From Listeria cossartiae subsp. cayugensis (GTDB lineage Bacteria > Bacillota > Bacilli > Lactobacillales > Listeriaceae): a stretch of DNA of 64,000 nt. The notes below the pieces were generated by a model, which had not been told where the DNA came from, made no database searches, and worked only from the letters and a program-made list of their open reading frames with translations. Of this stretch, positions 19,085 to 28,612 are shown piece by piece (position 1 is the first letter of the stretch; each line of letters starts with the position of its first letter). The DNA lies in NCBI RefSeq assembly GCF_014229095.1, contig NZ_JAARZC010000004.1, positions 62,001 to 126,000 of the forward strand. The letters run 5' to 3'. Position numbers and translations under genes: made by a program.

Positions 19085-19173
19085 TAGTTTGTATATTTAA
19101 GCGAAGATAATTCCTGAAAGTTATTATAGATGAAACTGCGCGATGACAGCGAAAACAGTAGAGGAGAATTTAA

Positions 19174-21687
19174 ATGGCTGGACTATTGAAAAAGATTTTT
19201 GAATCAGGAAAAAAAGATGTTAAATATTTGGAGAGAAAAGCAGATGAAATTATTGCTTTAGCAGATGAAACTGCGGCTCTTTCGGATGATGCTCTACGTG
19301 AAAAAACAGTAGAGTTTAAAGAGCGTGTTCAAAAAGGTGAAACGCTAGATGACTTATTGGTAGAAGCTTTTGCGGTTGCCAGAGAAGGTGCGAAACGTGC
19401 ACTTGGTCTATATCCATTTAAAGTTCAATTAATGGGTGGGATTGTTTTACATGAAGGTAACATTGCTGAAATGAAAACTGGGGAAGGTAAAACGTTAACA
19501 GCGACACTACCAGTTTATTTAAACGCGCTTTCTGGTGAAGGTGTGCATGTTGTTACCGTCAATGAATACTTGGCTCACCGTGATGCGGAAGAAATGGGAG
19601 TATTGTATAATTTCCTAGGACTTTCTGTAGGGCTTAACTTAAATGCTTTATCGAGCACAGAAAAACGTGAAGCTTATGCATGTGATATTACGTATAGCAC
19701 AAATAATGAATTAGGATTTGATTATTTACGTGATAACATGGTCGTTTACAAAGAAGAAATGGTACAACGTCCACTAGCATTTGCGGTTATTGATGAAGTC
19801 GATTCCATTTTGGTCGATGAAGCGAGAACACCGTTAATTATTTCTGGAGAAGCTGAAAAATCCACTATTCTATACGTTCGCGCAAATACGTTTGTTCGCA
19901 CGCTTACAGAAGAGGAAGATTATACAGTTGATATTAAGACCAAATCTGTACAACTAACCGAAGATGGTATGACAAAAGGAGAAAACTACTTTGATGTAGA
20001 TAACCTTTTCGATTTAGAAAATACGGTTATTTTGCACCATATTGCACAAGCGTTGAAAGCTAACTACACAATGAGCTTGGACGTTGACTATGTGGCACAA
20101 GATGATGAAGTTTTAATCGTTGACCAATTTACTGGTCGTATCATGAAAGGCCGTCGTTTCAGTGAAGGTTTACACCAAGCGCTTGAAGCAAAAGAAGGCG
20201 TAACAATTCAAAATGAATCCAAAACAATGGCAACAATTACATTCCAAAACTATTTCCGTATGTATAAAAAACTTGCGGGGATGACTGGTACCGCGAAAAC
20301 GGAAGAAGAAGAATTCCGTGACATTTACAATATGCGCGTAATTGAAATTCCAACAAATAAAGTGATTATTCGTGATGACCGTCCCGATTTAATTTTTACT
20401 ACGATTGAAGCAAAATTCAATGCAGTAGTAGAAGATATTGCAGAGCGCCATGCGAAAGGTCAACCTGTACTTGTTGGTACTGTTGCAATTGAAACATCGG
20501 AACTTATTTCTAGCAAATTAAAACGCAAAGGAATTAAGCACGATGTATTGAACGCGAAACAACATGAACGCGAAGCTGATATCATTAAAAATGCTGGTGA
20601 ACGTGGTGCGGTAACAATCGCAACCAATATGGCCGGTCGTGGTACGGATATCAAACTTGGTGAAGGTACGATTGAAGCTGGTGGTTTAGCCGTTATTGGT
20701 ACGGAACGCCATGAATCTCGTCGTATTGATAATCAGTTGCGTGGTCGTTCTGGTCGTCAAGGGGATCCTGGTGTGACACAATTTTATCTTTCTATGGAAG
20801 ATGAATTGATGCGCCGTTTTGGTTCTGATAACATGAAGTCGATGATGGAACGTTTTGGTATGGCAGAAGATGCTATCCAAAGTAAAATGGTTAGTCGTGC
20901 AGTTGAATCAGCACAAAGACGAGTGGAAGGAAATAACTTTGATTCCCGGAAACAAGTGTTACAATATGATGATGTACTTCGCCAACAACGGGAAGTTATC
21001 TATAAACAACGCTATGAAGTAATTAATGCAGAAAACAGCTTGCGTGAAATTATTGAACAAATGATTCAGCGTACAGTGAACTTTATTGTTTCAGGTAATG
21101 CTTCAAGTCATGAACCAGAAGAAGCTTGGAACTTACAAGGAATTGTTGATTATGTTGATGCGAATTTACTTCCAGAAGGCACAATCACACTAGAAGATTT
21201 ACAAAATAGAACAAGCGAAGATATTCAAAACCTAATTTTAGATAAAATTAAAGCAGCGTACGACGAAAAAGAAACATTACTACCTCCAGAAGAGTTCAAT
21301 GAATTTGAAAAAGTAGTTCTGCTTCGTGTTGTTGATACTAAATGGGTTGATCATATCGATGCAATGGATCATTTACGTGACGGTATTCATTTACGTGCCT
21401 ACGGTCAAATTGATCCGCTTCGTGAGTATCAATCAGAAGGTTTCGAAATGTTCGAAGCGATGGTATCTTCCATTGATGAAGACGTGGCGCGCTATATCAT
21501 GAAAGCAGAAATTCGCCAAAACCTTGAGCGTGAGCAAGTTGCAAAAGGAGAAGCGGTCAATCCTGCTGAAGGTAAACCAGAAGCGAAACGCCAACCAATC
21601 CGCAAAGATCAACACATTGGACGTAATGATCCATGTCCTTGTGGTAGCGGTAAAAAATATAAAAATTGTCATGGTAAAGAAGCATAG
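19174..21687 (+). CDS. secA: Preprotein translocase ATPase SecA
   Basis: SecA is the motor that drives secretory proteins through SecYEG. The 837-residue protein has NBD1 with Walker [15 protein letters not shown] near residue 101 and DEVD motif [17 protein letters not shown] near 207. The preprotein cross-linking domain is at about 225-370 and NBD2 contains [15 protein letters not shown] and [13 protein letters not shown]. The helical scaffold follows, ending in the zinc-binding SecB/phospholipid tail [14 protein letters not shown]. This is the essential housekeeping SecA1; Listeria also has an accessory SecA2 elsewhere. A hairpin separates it from prfB. Confidence 0.97.
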   Translation: MAGLLKKIFESGKKDVKYLERKADEIIALADETAALSDDALREKTVEFKERVQKGETLDDLLVEAFAVAREGAKRALGLYPFKVQLMGGIVLHEGNIAEMKTGEGKTLTATLPVYLNALSGEGVHVVTVNEYLAHRDAEEMGVLYNFLGLSVGLNLNALSSTEKREAYACDITYSTNNELGFDYLRDNMVVYKEEMVQRPLAFAVIDEVDSILVDEARTPLIISGEAEKSTILYVRANTFVRTLTEEEDYTVDIKTKSVQLTEDGMTKGENYFDVDNLFDLENTVILHHIAQALKANYTMSLDVDYVAQDDEVLIVDQFTGRIMKGRRFSEGLHQALEAKEGVTIQNESKTMATITFQNYFRMYKKLAGMTGTAKTEEEEFRDIYNMRVIEIPTNKVIIRDDRPDLIFTTIEAKFNAVVEDIAERHAKGQPVLVGTVAIETSELISSKLKRKGIKHDVLNAKQHEREADIIKNAGERGAVTIATNMAGRGTDIKLGEGTIEAGGLAVIGTERHESRRIDNQLRGRSGRQGDPGVTQFYLSMEDELMRRFGSDNMKSMMERFGMAEDAIQSKMVSRAVESAQRRVEGNNFDSRKQVLQYDDVLRQQREVIYKQRYEVINAENSLREIIEQMIQRTVNFIVSGNASSHEPEEAWNLQGIVDYVDANLLPEGTITLEDLQNRTSEDIQNLILDKIKAAYDEKETLLPPEEFNEFEKVVLLRVVDTKWVDHIDAMDHLRDGIHLRAYGQIDPLREYQSEGFEMFEAMVSSIDEDVARYIMKAEIRQNLEREQVAKGEAVNPAEGKPEAKRQPIRKDQHIGRNDPCPCGSGKKYKNCHGKEA

Positions 21688-21700
21688 ATTGAAACAATTT

Positions 21701-21732
21701 AAAAAGCGCCTGCAAGACGGCGCTTTTTGCTA
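21701..21732 (+). terminator. Terminator between secA and prfB
   Basis: A perfect 10-bp stem AAAAAGCGCC / GGCGCTTTTT has an 8-base loop; the T-run is part of the stem and it sits 15 bases after the secA stop. It may be partial, because prfB begins only 40 bases later with no clear promoter between. Confidence 0.8.
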
Positions 21733-21771
21733 TGAAAGTTTGTAAGTAAATTCAAAAAAGGTGGAATTAGA

Positions 21772-22873
21772 ATGGAATTAGCAGAAATTCGTAATGAACT
21801 AGAAAAAACAGCACAGCAAATCAAAGACTTTAGGGGGTCTCTTTGACTTAGACAGCATGGAAGTTCGAATTGCTGAGTTAGAAGACCAAATGTTGGATCC
21901 GAATTTTTGGAACGACCAACAAGCAGCACAAAAAGTAATTAATGAATCCAATGGATATAAAGAAACATACCAAGCGTTTCATGCACTGGAAGAAGAGCAA
22001 GAAAGCATGGAAATTAGTTTGGAACTTTTAAAAGAAGAAGCAGATGAAGACTTGCAAGCAGAGCTAGAAAAAGATATTAAAGCTTATATGGCAACAATTA
22101 GCGAGTTTGAATTAAAATTAATGCTAAGCGATCCATACGATAAAAATAATGCTATTTTAGAACTTCATCCAGGTGCTGGTGGTACAGAATCACAAGACTG
22201 GGGCTCAATGTTACTACGTATGTACCAACGCTGGTCTGAGAAAAAAGGCTTTAAAGTCGAAATGCTGGATTATCAAGCAGGAGACGAAGCTGGAATTAAG
22301 AGTGTGACACTACTCATCAAAGGGCACAATGCATATGGTTACTTAAAAGCGGAAAAAGGCGTACACCGTCTAGTCCGTATTTCGCCGTTTGACTCTTCGG
22401 GTAGACGTCATACATCGTTTGTTTCTGTGGATGTAATGCCAGAATTAGATGATGATATCGAAATCGAAGTTCGTACAGAAGACTTAAAAATTGATACGTA
22501 CCGCGCAACAGGTGCTGGTGGACAGCATATTAATACAACTGACTCCGCTGTTCGGATGACACATATTCCGTCCGGGATTGTCGTAACGTGTCAATCAGAA
22601 CGTTCGCAGCTTAAAAACCGTGAACAAGCAATGAAAATGTTAAAAACAAAGCTATATCAAAAAGAACAAGAAGAAAAAGAACGCGAGCTAGCAGAAATTC
22701 GTGGAGAACAAAAAGAAATTGGTTGGGGAAGCCAAATTCGTTCCTATGTTTTCCACCCTTACTCCATGGTGAAAGATCATCGCACAAATTACGAAACCGG
22801 TAATATTCAAGCGGTAATGGATGGAGATTTAGACGACTTTATCAATGCATATTTGCGTTCTAGGATTGGATAG
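21772..22873 (+). CDS. prfB: Peptide chain release factor 2, expressed by programmed +1 frameshift
   Basis: RF2 recognises UGA and UAA stops and triggers peptide release. The gene begins at ATG 21772, reads 24 codons, then meets an in-frame TGA at 21844-21846. It continues in the +1 frame from GAC at 21845 to the stop at 22873, giving about 366 residues, the normal RF2 length. The frameshift signal is complete: AGGGGG (21832-21837) three bases before the slippery CTT followed by TGA-C. The downstream part holds the catalytic GGQ motif ([17 protein letters not shown]) and the SPF-type anticodon loop region ([14 protein letters not shown]). The frameshift gives autoregulation: low RF2 favours shifting. 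This is not a pseudogene. Confidence 0.96.
21832..21847 (+). promoter_or_regulatory. RF2 programmed +1 frameshift site
   Basis: The Shine-Dalgarno-like AGGGGG, a TCT spacer codon, slippery CTT, then TGA followed by C form the classic recoding signal. The ribosome shifts from CTT to TTT and continues at GAC. Confidence 0.95.
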
Positions 22874-22878
22874 AACTT

Positions 22879-23742
22879 ATGGCAAATAAAAGAAAGAAAC
22901 AGCCATTATCCCCAGTTGTTTCTAAATTAATTGAGTATGTTTATGTCATTATTGGTGCAGCGCTAATTGCACTAGCTTTCAACGTCCTACTTCTCCCAAA
23001 TCATGTTGCTTCTGGCGGCGTGAGCGGGATAAGTACGATTATTAATTATTTAACTGGTTGGAACCCTGCTTTTATTCAGTGGGCATTTAATATCCCTTTA
23101 TTCCTAGCAGGATTATTCTTTTTAGGTTATCAATTTGGTTTGAAAACGTTCGTCGGCACGATGCTTTTACCGTTTTTTGTGTACTTAACACAAGGGTTAG
23201 AACCGTGGACACATGAACCGTTAGTTGCTGCACTATTTGGCGGCGTACTCGTGGGAATGGGGCTCGGAATCGTTTTCCGCGGCAAAGCTTCCACTGGTGG
23301 TACCGATGTAGCGGCGCAAATTTTGCATAAATATTCCCATTTAACATTGGGGATTTGTGTAGCATTAATTGATGGTTTTGTTGTTATTTCGGCGATGTTT
23401 GTTTTTGATATCGAATCAGGACTATACGCGCTTGTTGGGCTTTTTGCAACTAGTAAAACGATTGATTTAGTACAAGTTGGTCTTAATCAGTCGAAAACGG
23501 TCTTTATCATTTCAGAAAATCAAGAATCAATTCGCCAAGCAATTTTATTTAAAATTGATCGTGGAATTACGCGCCTTTCCGCAAAAGGTGGCTACACGGA
23601 AGATGACAAGCAAATTTTGCTATGCGTCATCGCCCAAAGTGAGTTTTCAAGGTTAAAAGAAGTTATAAAAGAAATTGATCCCGATGCTTTTGTTGTCGTA
23701 ATGAGCGCCAGTGAAGTAATGGGGGAAGGTTTCACATCATAA
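22879..23742 (+). CDS. YitT family membrane protein (DUF161 and DUF2179)
   Basis: The 287-residue protein has five or six N-terminal membrane helices (about residues 15-190) containing the repeat-like segments NHVASGGVSGISTIINYLTGW and FRGKASTGGTDVAAQIL. A cytoplasmic DUF2179 domain follows (about 210-280; RGITRLSAKGGYTEDDKQILLCVI). The family is widespread in Firmicutes; its transport role is not established. It starts five bases after prfB and ends at a strong terminator, so prfB and this gene form one unit. Confidence 0.85.
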   Translation: MANKRKKQPLSPVVSKLIEYVYVIIGAALIALAFNVLLLPNHVASGGVSGISTIINYLTGWNPAFIQWAFNIPLFLAGLFFLGYQFGLKTFVGTMLLPFFVYLTQGLEPWTHEPLVAALFGGVLVGMGLGIVFRGKASTGGTDVAAQILHKYSHLTLGICVALIDGFVVISAMFVFDIESGLYALVGLFATSKTIDLVQVGLNQSKTVFIISENQESIRQAILFKIDRGITRLSAKGGYTEDDKQILLCVIAQSEFSRLKEVIKEIDPDAFVVVMSASEVMGEGFTS

Positions 23743-23789
23743 AAAAGTACCATTTCCGCACTTTTTAGTCAGGAAATGGTACTTTTTTT
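23743..23789 (+). terminator. Rho-independent terminator after the YitT-family gene
   Basis: A 13-bp perfect stem AAGTACCATTTCC / GGAAATGGTACTT is followed by seven T. Confidence 0.93.
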
Positions 23790-23959
23790 AAGGTTTTCGG
23801 GCTGGTTTTTGACAATTATATGACAAACAAGTTTAGCCTAGTTGTAGACTTTGGGCTATTTTAAGTGGATTGGTCTATTCCGGTAGCGCGAACTGTAATG
23901 ATTTTTAATGTACCTGTAATGTTATTTAGGGTAAAAACAAGTTACAATGTTAGCAGTAG

Positions 23960-23987
23960 AAAAGACCAATGTGGTTCTTTTTTATTT
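23960..23987 (+). terminator. Terminator-like hairpin upstream of ftsE
   Basis: AAAAGACC (23960-23967) pairs with GGTTCTTTT (23973-23981) with one bulge and is followed by T-rich sequence. No gene precedes it in the 170 bases after the earlier terminator, which implies a short untranslated transcript. Confidence 0.5.
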
Positions 23988-24128
23988 TGTCTCAATAGGG
24001 ACAAAACAAAAAGCAAATTTAAATTATAAATTAACGTAGAATTTGTATTTCCTATTACAATAATCGAGATATTGTCACACCCTGAAATATAATTGTAATG
24101 CAATTAACCTATAGATGAAAAACTGTCA

Positions 24129-24137
24129 TGGTATAAT
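24129..24137 (+). promoter_or_regulatory. Candidate extended -10 promoter of ftsE
   Basis: TGGTATAAT is an extended -10; the -35 region is weak, suggesting a need for an activator. Confidence 0.5.
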
Positions 24138-24245
24138 TAAGCTTATGTTGTGAGTTTAAATTCGTACCTGCAAACAGCTCATCTTCATGGTTACCATGCA
24201 TTACCTAAAATGTAACTCAGCAGAAAGGCATAGTAAGGTGATAAA

Positions 24246-24932
24246 ATGATATTAATGGAAGATGTTTATAAGAAATACCCTAACGGCATAACAGCTGCTA
24301 ACGGTCTTAACATTAGCATTGGCGAAGGGGAATTTGTTTATGTAGTAGGTCCGAGTGGTGCTGGTAAATCTACCTTCATCAAAATGATTTACAGAGAAGA
24401 ACGAGCGACAAAAGGTAAAATCATCGTAGACAAATTTGATTTGATTAATATGAAAAATCGTGAAATCCCATATCTTCGTCGTAACGTAGGCGTGGTATTC
24501 CAAGATTACAAATTACTTCAAAGCAAAACAGTTTACGAAAACATTGCTTATGCGATGGAAGTGGTTGAAACAGAACCATCCATAATTAAAGAACGTGTTA
24601 TGGAAGTTCTTGATTTAGTCAACCTTAAGCATAAAGTAAGAATGTTGCCGGATGAACTTTCCGGTGGTGAGCAACAGCGGATATCCATTGCCCGCTCGAT
24701 TGCGAATATGCCTAAAGTATTAATAGCAGATGAACCGACCGGTAACCTGGATCCTGATACTTCATGGGAAATCATGAACATCCTTGAAGAAATAAGCAAT
24801 CGCGGAACAACCATCGTGATGGCAACCCACAACAAAGAAATTGTTAACACCTTGAAACACCGGGTAGTCGCTATCGAGAATGGAAGAATTGTTCGAGATG
24901 AGCAGCAAGGAGAATATGGCTATGAAATTTAG
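24246..24932 (+). CDS. ftsE: Cell division ABC transporter ATP-binding protein FtsE
   Basis: FtsE is the ATPase of the FtsEX complex, which does not transport but transmits a conformational signal across the membrane to activate cell wall hydrolases. The 228-residue protein has Walker A GPSGAGKSTF near 38, Q-loop VVFQDYKLL, signature LSGGEQQR near 137 and Walker B VLIADEPTGNLD near 160. ftsX overlaps its 3' end by 11 bases. The next two genes encode hydrolases with coiled coils, the type of partner FtsEX controls. Confidence 0.95.
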   Translation: MILMEDVYKKYPNGITAANGLNISIGEGEFVYVVGPSGAGKSTFIKMIYREERATKGKIIVDKFDLINMKNREIPYLRRNVGVVFQDYKLLQSKTVYENIAYAMEVVETEPSIIKERVMEVLDLVNLKHKVRMLPDELSGGEQQRISIARSIANMPKVLIADEPTGNLDPDTSWEIMNILEEISNRGTTIVMATHNKEIVNTLKHRVVAIENGRIVRDEQQGEYGYEI

Positions 24933-25806
24933 GACTGTAGGAAGACATATAAGAGAAAGTTTTAAGAGCCTTTACCGGAATGGTTGGATGACCTTTGCAG
25001 CAGCGAGTGCAGTAACAGTAACACTTATCTTAGTCAGCGTGTTTTTTGCAATATTGATCAACATGAACAAGCTTGCAACTGATGTAGAAAACAATGTACA
25101 AATTAACGTACATATTTCTCTAAGCGCAGACAAGAAACAGCAGCAAGAACTTGAGAAAAACATTGAGAAGATTGATGGAGTTGATAGTGTCAGCTTTTCT
25201 TCTAAAGATGATGAATTGAAGAAATTAGTTGGCGCGTACGGCAAAAACTTCGAATTGTTTAAACAAGATAATCCACTATATGACGTCTTCGTTGTAGAAG
25301 CAAAAGAGCCGACACAAACGAAGGAAATTGCTAAAAAAATAGAAAAATTACAGTACGTAGATAATGTAGAGTATGGCGAGAAAACAGTCGACAAATTGTT
25401 TGATACCTTGAAATGGGGCCGATATGCTGGTATTATACTAAGCATTGGTTTATTACTAACAGCAATGTTCTTAATATCAAACACAATCAAGATTGCCATT
25501 TTCTCCCGTCGTAGAGAAATAGAAATAATGAAATTAGTAGGTGCGACCAACTGGTTCATACGCTGGCCTTTCGTTTTAGAAGGAGCTTGGCTAGGATTAA
25601 TTGGCTCGATTGTACCAGTTGTGTTAACATTCATAGGTTATGTGAATATTTACAACTTAATCAATCCGAAGTTAGTGACTAGCTCACTATCACTTCTACC
25701 ACCAACACCATTTGCCTATCAAATTAGTGGCTTGATTATTGCAATCGGCGTACTAATCGGGATTTGGGGAAGCGTAATATCTATCCGCAGATTCTTGAAA
25801 GTCTAA
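24922..25806 (+). CDS. ftsX: Cell division ABC transporter permease-like protein FtsX
   Basis: FtsX is the membrane half of FtsEX. The 294-residue protein has a cytoplasmic N-terminus, TM1 (about 25-48), a large extracellular loop (about 50-165) where hydrolase partners bind, then three more helices (about 172-195, 225-250, 265-288). The start chosen is the ATG giving MKFRTVGRHIRESFKSLYRN, nine bases after AAGGAG. An ATG six bases earlier is possible, and an upstream ATG at 24880 lies inside ftsE without a ribosome site. Confidence 0.93.
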   Translation: MKFRTVGRHIRESFKSLYRNGWMTFAAASAVTVTLILVSVFFAILINMNKLATDVENNVQINVHISLSADKKQQQELEKNIEKIDGVDSVSFSSKDDELKKLVGAYGKNFELFKQDNPLYDVFVVEAKEPTQTKEIAKKIEKLQYVDNVEYGEKTVDKLFDTLKWGRYAGIILSIGLLLTAMFLISNTIKIAIFSRRREIEIMKLVGATNWFIRWPFVLEGAWLGLIGSIVPVVLTFIGYVNIYNLINPKLVTSSLSLLPPTPFAYQISGLIIAIGVLIGIWGSVISIRRFLKV

Positions 25807-25881
25807 CAAAGAAAATTACTAAAATCGAAATAAAAATAATCTAAAAGAAAAAGCTAGGGAGCTTTTTAGGAGGTAAACTTT

Positions 25882-27060
25882 TTGAAGAAGAATACGTTTA
25901 TTGCGATTTCACTCGCAGCAGTTATCAGTTTAACACCGGCCTTTACCACAAATGTTTCTGCCGACGTGAATACAGACATTCAAAATCAAGATAAAAAAAT
26001 CAACGACATCAAGTCTAAGAAAACAGATTTACAATCAGATCTTTCTGGTTTAGTAGCTGACCTTGAGAAAGCTCAAGAAAAAGCGAAAACTTTACAAGGA
26101 GAATTTGATCAAACTGGTAAAGAACTTAAAAAACTAAATGAAGATATTAAAAGTATCAATGAACGTATTAAAGAACGCGAAACAGTTTTAAAAGAACGTG
26201 CTCGCGCAATGCAAAAAACTTCTAATTCTAACGCTTATCTTGAAGTTATCTTAGATGCAGAAAACCTTTCCGATTTAGTTGGTCGTGTTTCTGCAGTTAA
26301 CCAATTAGTTGAATCCGATAAAACTATTTTAGAAGATCAACAAAATGATGAAAAAGCTTTAAAATCAAAACAAACTGCTGTTAAGAAAAAACAAGAAGAA
26401 CAAGCAACAGCAATTCACGAATACGAAGCAGAACAAAACAAAATCGAAGCACAAAAAGCTGAAAAAGAAGCAATCGTTGCTCAACTAGCTTCTGAACAAG
26501 CTACTGCTGAAAACGAAAAAGCTGGTCTTGTAAATGCAGCAAAAGCAGCGTCTGAACGCGCAACTGCTTTACGTGCAGCAACATCTTCAAACGTTGGAGA
26601 ATCAAATAATTCTTCTTCTAGCAAAAATAATTCAACAACTATAGAAGCAGCTAGTAACGATGCAGCACCATCTAATGTAGCACCATCAACTGGTGGCGGA
26701 TATGGTTCGATGATGTCTGCAGCAAGAGCGCAACTTGGAAAACCTTATAGCCTTGGAGCAAGCGGCCCAAGCGCGTTTGACTGTTCTGGATTTACTTCTT
26801 ATGCATTCCGTGCAGCTGGCGTTTCTCTTCCAAGAACTTCTGGTGGACAATATGCAGCAGCTTCAAAAATCAGTGCTAGTCAAGCAAAACCAGGTGACTT
26901 AGTATTCTTTAACTACGGAAGCGGAATTGCTCACGTTGGAATTTACGTTGGTGGCGGTCAAATGATCAACGCGCAAAACAATGGCGTTAAATATGACAAC
27001 ATCACTAGCGGTTACTGGGCTAAATATCTTGTAGGATATGGCCGTGTAGCTAACTTCTAA
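25882..27060 (+). CDS. spl: Secreted coiled-coil NlpC/P60 peptidoglycan endopeptidase (P45/Spl, CwlO-like)
   Basis: The 392-residue protein has a signal peptide (residues 1-27, ending VSA). A long coiled coil (about 30-225) and a Ser/Asn-rich linker (about 225-270) follow. The C-terminal NlpC/P60 domain (about 275-392) has catalytic Cys in [13 protein letters not shown] and His in [12 protein letters not shown]. It should cleave peptidoglycan stem peptides. The architecture equals Bacillus CwlO, which FtsEX activates, and the Listeria P45 (Spl) protein. Translation starts at TTG behind AGGAGG. It lies 75 bases after ftsX and ends at its own terminator. Confidence 0.92.
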   Translation: MKKNTFIAISLAAVISLTPAFTTNVSADVNTDIQNQDKKINDIKSKKTDLQSDLSGLVADLEKAQEKAKTLQGEFDQTGKELKKLNEDIKSINERIKERETVLKERARAMQKTSNSNAYLEVILDAENLSDLVGRVSAVNQLVESDKTILEDQQNDEKALKSKQTAVKKKQEEQATAIHEYEAEQNKIEAQKAEKEAIVAQLASEQATAENEKAGLVNAAKAASERATALRAATSSNVGESNNSSSSKNNSTTIEAASNDAAPSNVAPSTGGGYGSMMSAARAQLGKPYSLGASGPSAFDCSGFTSYAFRAAGVSLPRTSGGQYAAASKISASQAKPGDLVFFNYGSGIAHVGIYVGGGQMINAQNNGVKYDNITSGYWAKYLVGYGRVANF

Positions 27061-27078
27061 TCATTATTGAAAAGTTAA

Positions 27079-27116
27079 AAAGCACCTTTGTCATTTTAAA
27101 CAAAGGTGCTTTTTTA
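27079..27116 (+). terminator. Rho-independent terminator after spl
   Basis: A 13-bp stem AAAAGCACCTTTG / CAAAGGTGCTTTT with a 10-base loop ends in a T-run. Confidence 0.93.
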
Positions 27117-27179
27117 TATGGAACATTAAAGGGAATTATGAAGTTCCTAGTCAAATAGAGAATAGAAAAGGAGCTTAAT

Positions 27180-28487
27180 ATGTTAAAAAAATATGGGGTA
27201 GCAACAGCACTAAGCCTATTGATTATTGCCGCACCATTAAGCGGCGCACATGCGGAAAGTATTAATGACATGCAAAAACGCCAAAATGAAATTGAACAAA
27301 AGAAATCAGAACTCGATAAAAATTTAGATTCGAAAAATACAGAACTAAACCATTTAGAAAGCGCTGAAAAAGACGCTGCTAAAGAATTAGAATCACTTTT
27401 AAAAAGCATTGACGAAACAGATAAAAAATTAAAAGAACAAGAAGGCAAAGTGGATTCTGAAAATGAGAAACTCAAACAACTGAAAAAAGAAATGGAAAAA
27501 TTACGTAATGACATTCGTGATCGTCAAAAAGTACTTGATAACAGAGCTCGTGCTATCCAAACAACTGGAACAGCAACTGCTTACTTAGATATGATTTTTG
27601 AAGCGAATGATTTTAAAGAACTTATCGACCGTGTGACAGTTGTATCCGCAATTGTAAAAGCGGACCAAGACATTATGCAAGACCAAAAAGATGACCAAGA
27701 TAAACTAAAAGTAGCAGAAACTACTTCTGAGAAAAAACTAGAGAACTTGAAAGTACTTGCAGTTGAATTAGAAGTTTCGAAAAACAACATGGAGAGTCAA
27801 AAACAAGAAAAAAATGATTTAGTAATGGCTCTTGCGAATAAAAAAGACTTAACGAAGAGCGAACAAAGTCTTTTAGCTAGTGAACAAGGTGCGCTCACTG
27901 ATGAAGAAAAACGACTTGCTTCCAGTATCGCTGGTGAAAAAGCAAAACAAGAAGCAGCAATCAAAGCTGCTGAGGAAAAACGTATGCAAGAAGCCGCATC
28001 AAGCGCCCACAACTCCACTGCTGTAAACAATTCAGGTTCAGGCTCAAGTGGATCAACCGAAACAGTTGGCTCCGGTGGCAGTGGTCTATTTATTAAACCA
28101 GCGTCGGGAATTTTAACGTCAGGATTTAGCGAACGAACCAACCCGGTAACTGGTAAATATGAATCTCATAAAGGACAAGATATTGCAGGTGGCGGTACAA
28201 TCACAGTTTCTGCTGCAGCATCTGGAACCGTAGTATTTTCTGGTTTCGGTGCGTCAGGTAGTGGCTTTGGCGGCTATGGGTATGTTGTTAAAATTGACCA
28301 CGGTAATGGTTACCAAACACTATACGGACACATGCGCGCAGGTAGTCTAAAAGTAGTTACTGGTCAACGCGTTTCCCAAGGTCAACCAATTGGTATTATG
28401 GGATCAACCGGCCAATCAACTGGTCAACATCTTCATTTTGAAATTCACAAAAATGGCGTTCCAGTCAATCCAGCACCATATCTTTAA
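27180..28487 (+). CDS. Secreted coiled-coil M23 (LytM-type) peptidase, EnvC-like
   Basis: The 435-residue protein has a signal peptide (residues 1-25, ending AHA), a long coiled coil (about 28-275), a Ser/Gly linker and a C-terminal M23 domain (about 310-430). The zinc site looks intact: HKGQD (HxxxD) and HLHFEIH (HxH) plus GYQTLYGHM, so it is probably an active endopeptidase rather than a degenerate activator. Its coiled-coil half parallels that of spl, suggesting duplication of the N-terminal module with a different catalytic domain. It follows ftsEX-spl, so FtsEX could control both. Confidence 0.88.
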   Translation: MLKKYGVATALSLLIIAAPLSGAHAESINDMQKRQNEIEQKKSELDKNLDSKNTELNHLESAEKDAAKELESLLKSIDETDKKLKEQEGKVDSENEKLKQLKKEMEKLRNDIRDRQKVLDNRARAIQTTGTATAYLDMIFEANDFKELIDRVTVVSAIVKADQDIMQDQKDDQDKLKVAETTSEKKLENLKVLAVELEVSKNNMESQKQEKNDLVMALANKKDLTKSEQSLLASEQGALTDEEKRLASSIAGEKAKQEAAIKAAEEKRMQEAASSAHNSTAVNNSGSGSSGSTETVGSGGSGLFIKPASGILTSGFSERTNPVTGKYESHKGQDIAGGGTITVSAAASGTVVFSGFGASGSGFGGYGYVVKIDHGNGYQTLYGHMRAGSLKVVTGQRVSQGQPIGIMGSTGQSTGQHLHFEIHKNGVPVNPAPYL

Positions 28488-28491
28488 TTTT

Positions 28492-28526
28492 TAAAAACCA
28501 TTGGCATCGGGTCAATGGTTTTTTTC
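28492..28526 (+). terminator. Rho-independent terminator after the M23 peptidase gene
   Basis: An 11-bp stem AAAAACCATTG / CAATGGTTTTT with a 9-base loop is followed by more T. Confidence 0.92.
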
Positions 28527-28612
28527 TGGGATAGAAGCGAACTGGAATAGGCTAAACGCCGATTTTATGATATGATACTACTATCAGTTTGTGTAAGAAA
28601 AGGGGGAACACA

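Larger units (their letters stand above)
23790..24245 (+). other. 456-base gene-free region upstream of ftsE
   Basis: No ORF is supported. It holds a TTGACA at 23809-23814, three TGTAAT/TGTACC units (23894-23920), and a terminator-like hairpin with T-run (23960-23987). An upstream sequence complementary to one arm of that hairpin (23869-23876) is present. Further on are a separated inverted pair ATTACAAT / ATTGTAAT (about 24054 and 24092) and an extended -10 (24129-24137). It probably contains the ftsE promoter plus either an attenuated leader or a small RNA. Confidence 0.45.

Noticed and set aside
21844-21846. In-frame TGA early in prfB suggesting a pseudogene.
   Set aside because: It is the programmed frameshift stop, with AGGGGG, CTT and a following C in the exact arrangement needed.
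23790-24245. T-box riboswitch upstream of ftsE.
   Set aside because: No AGGGTGGNACCGCG antiterminator motif or specifier stem is visible, and ftsE is not an amino acid gene.
24972-25634. Minus-strand open frame of 220 codons opposite ftsX.
   Set aside because: It lies wholly inside ftsX, which has clear membrane topology and family motifs; the antisense product resembles nothing.
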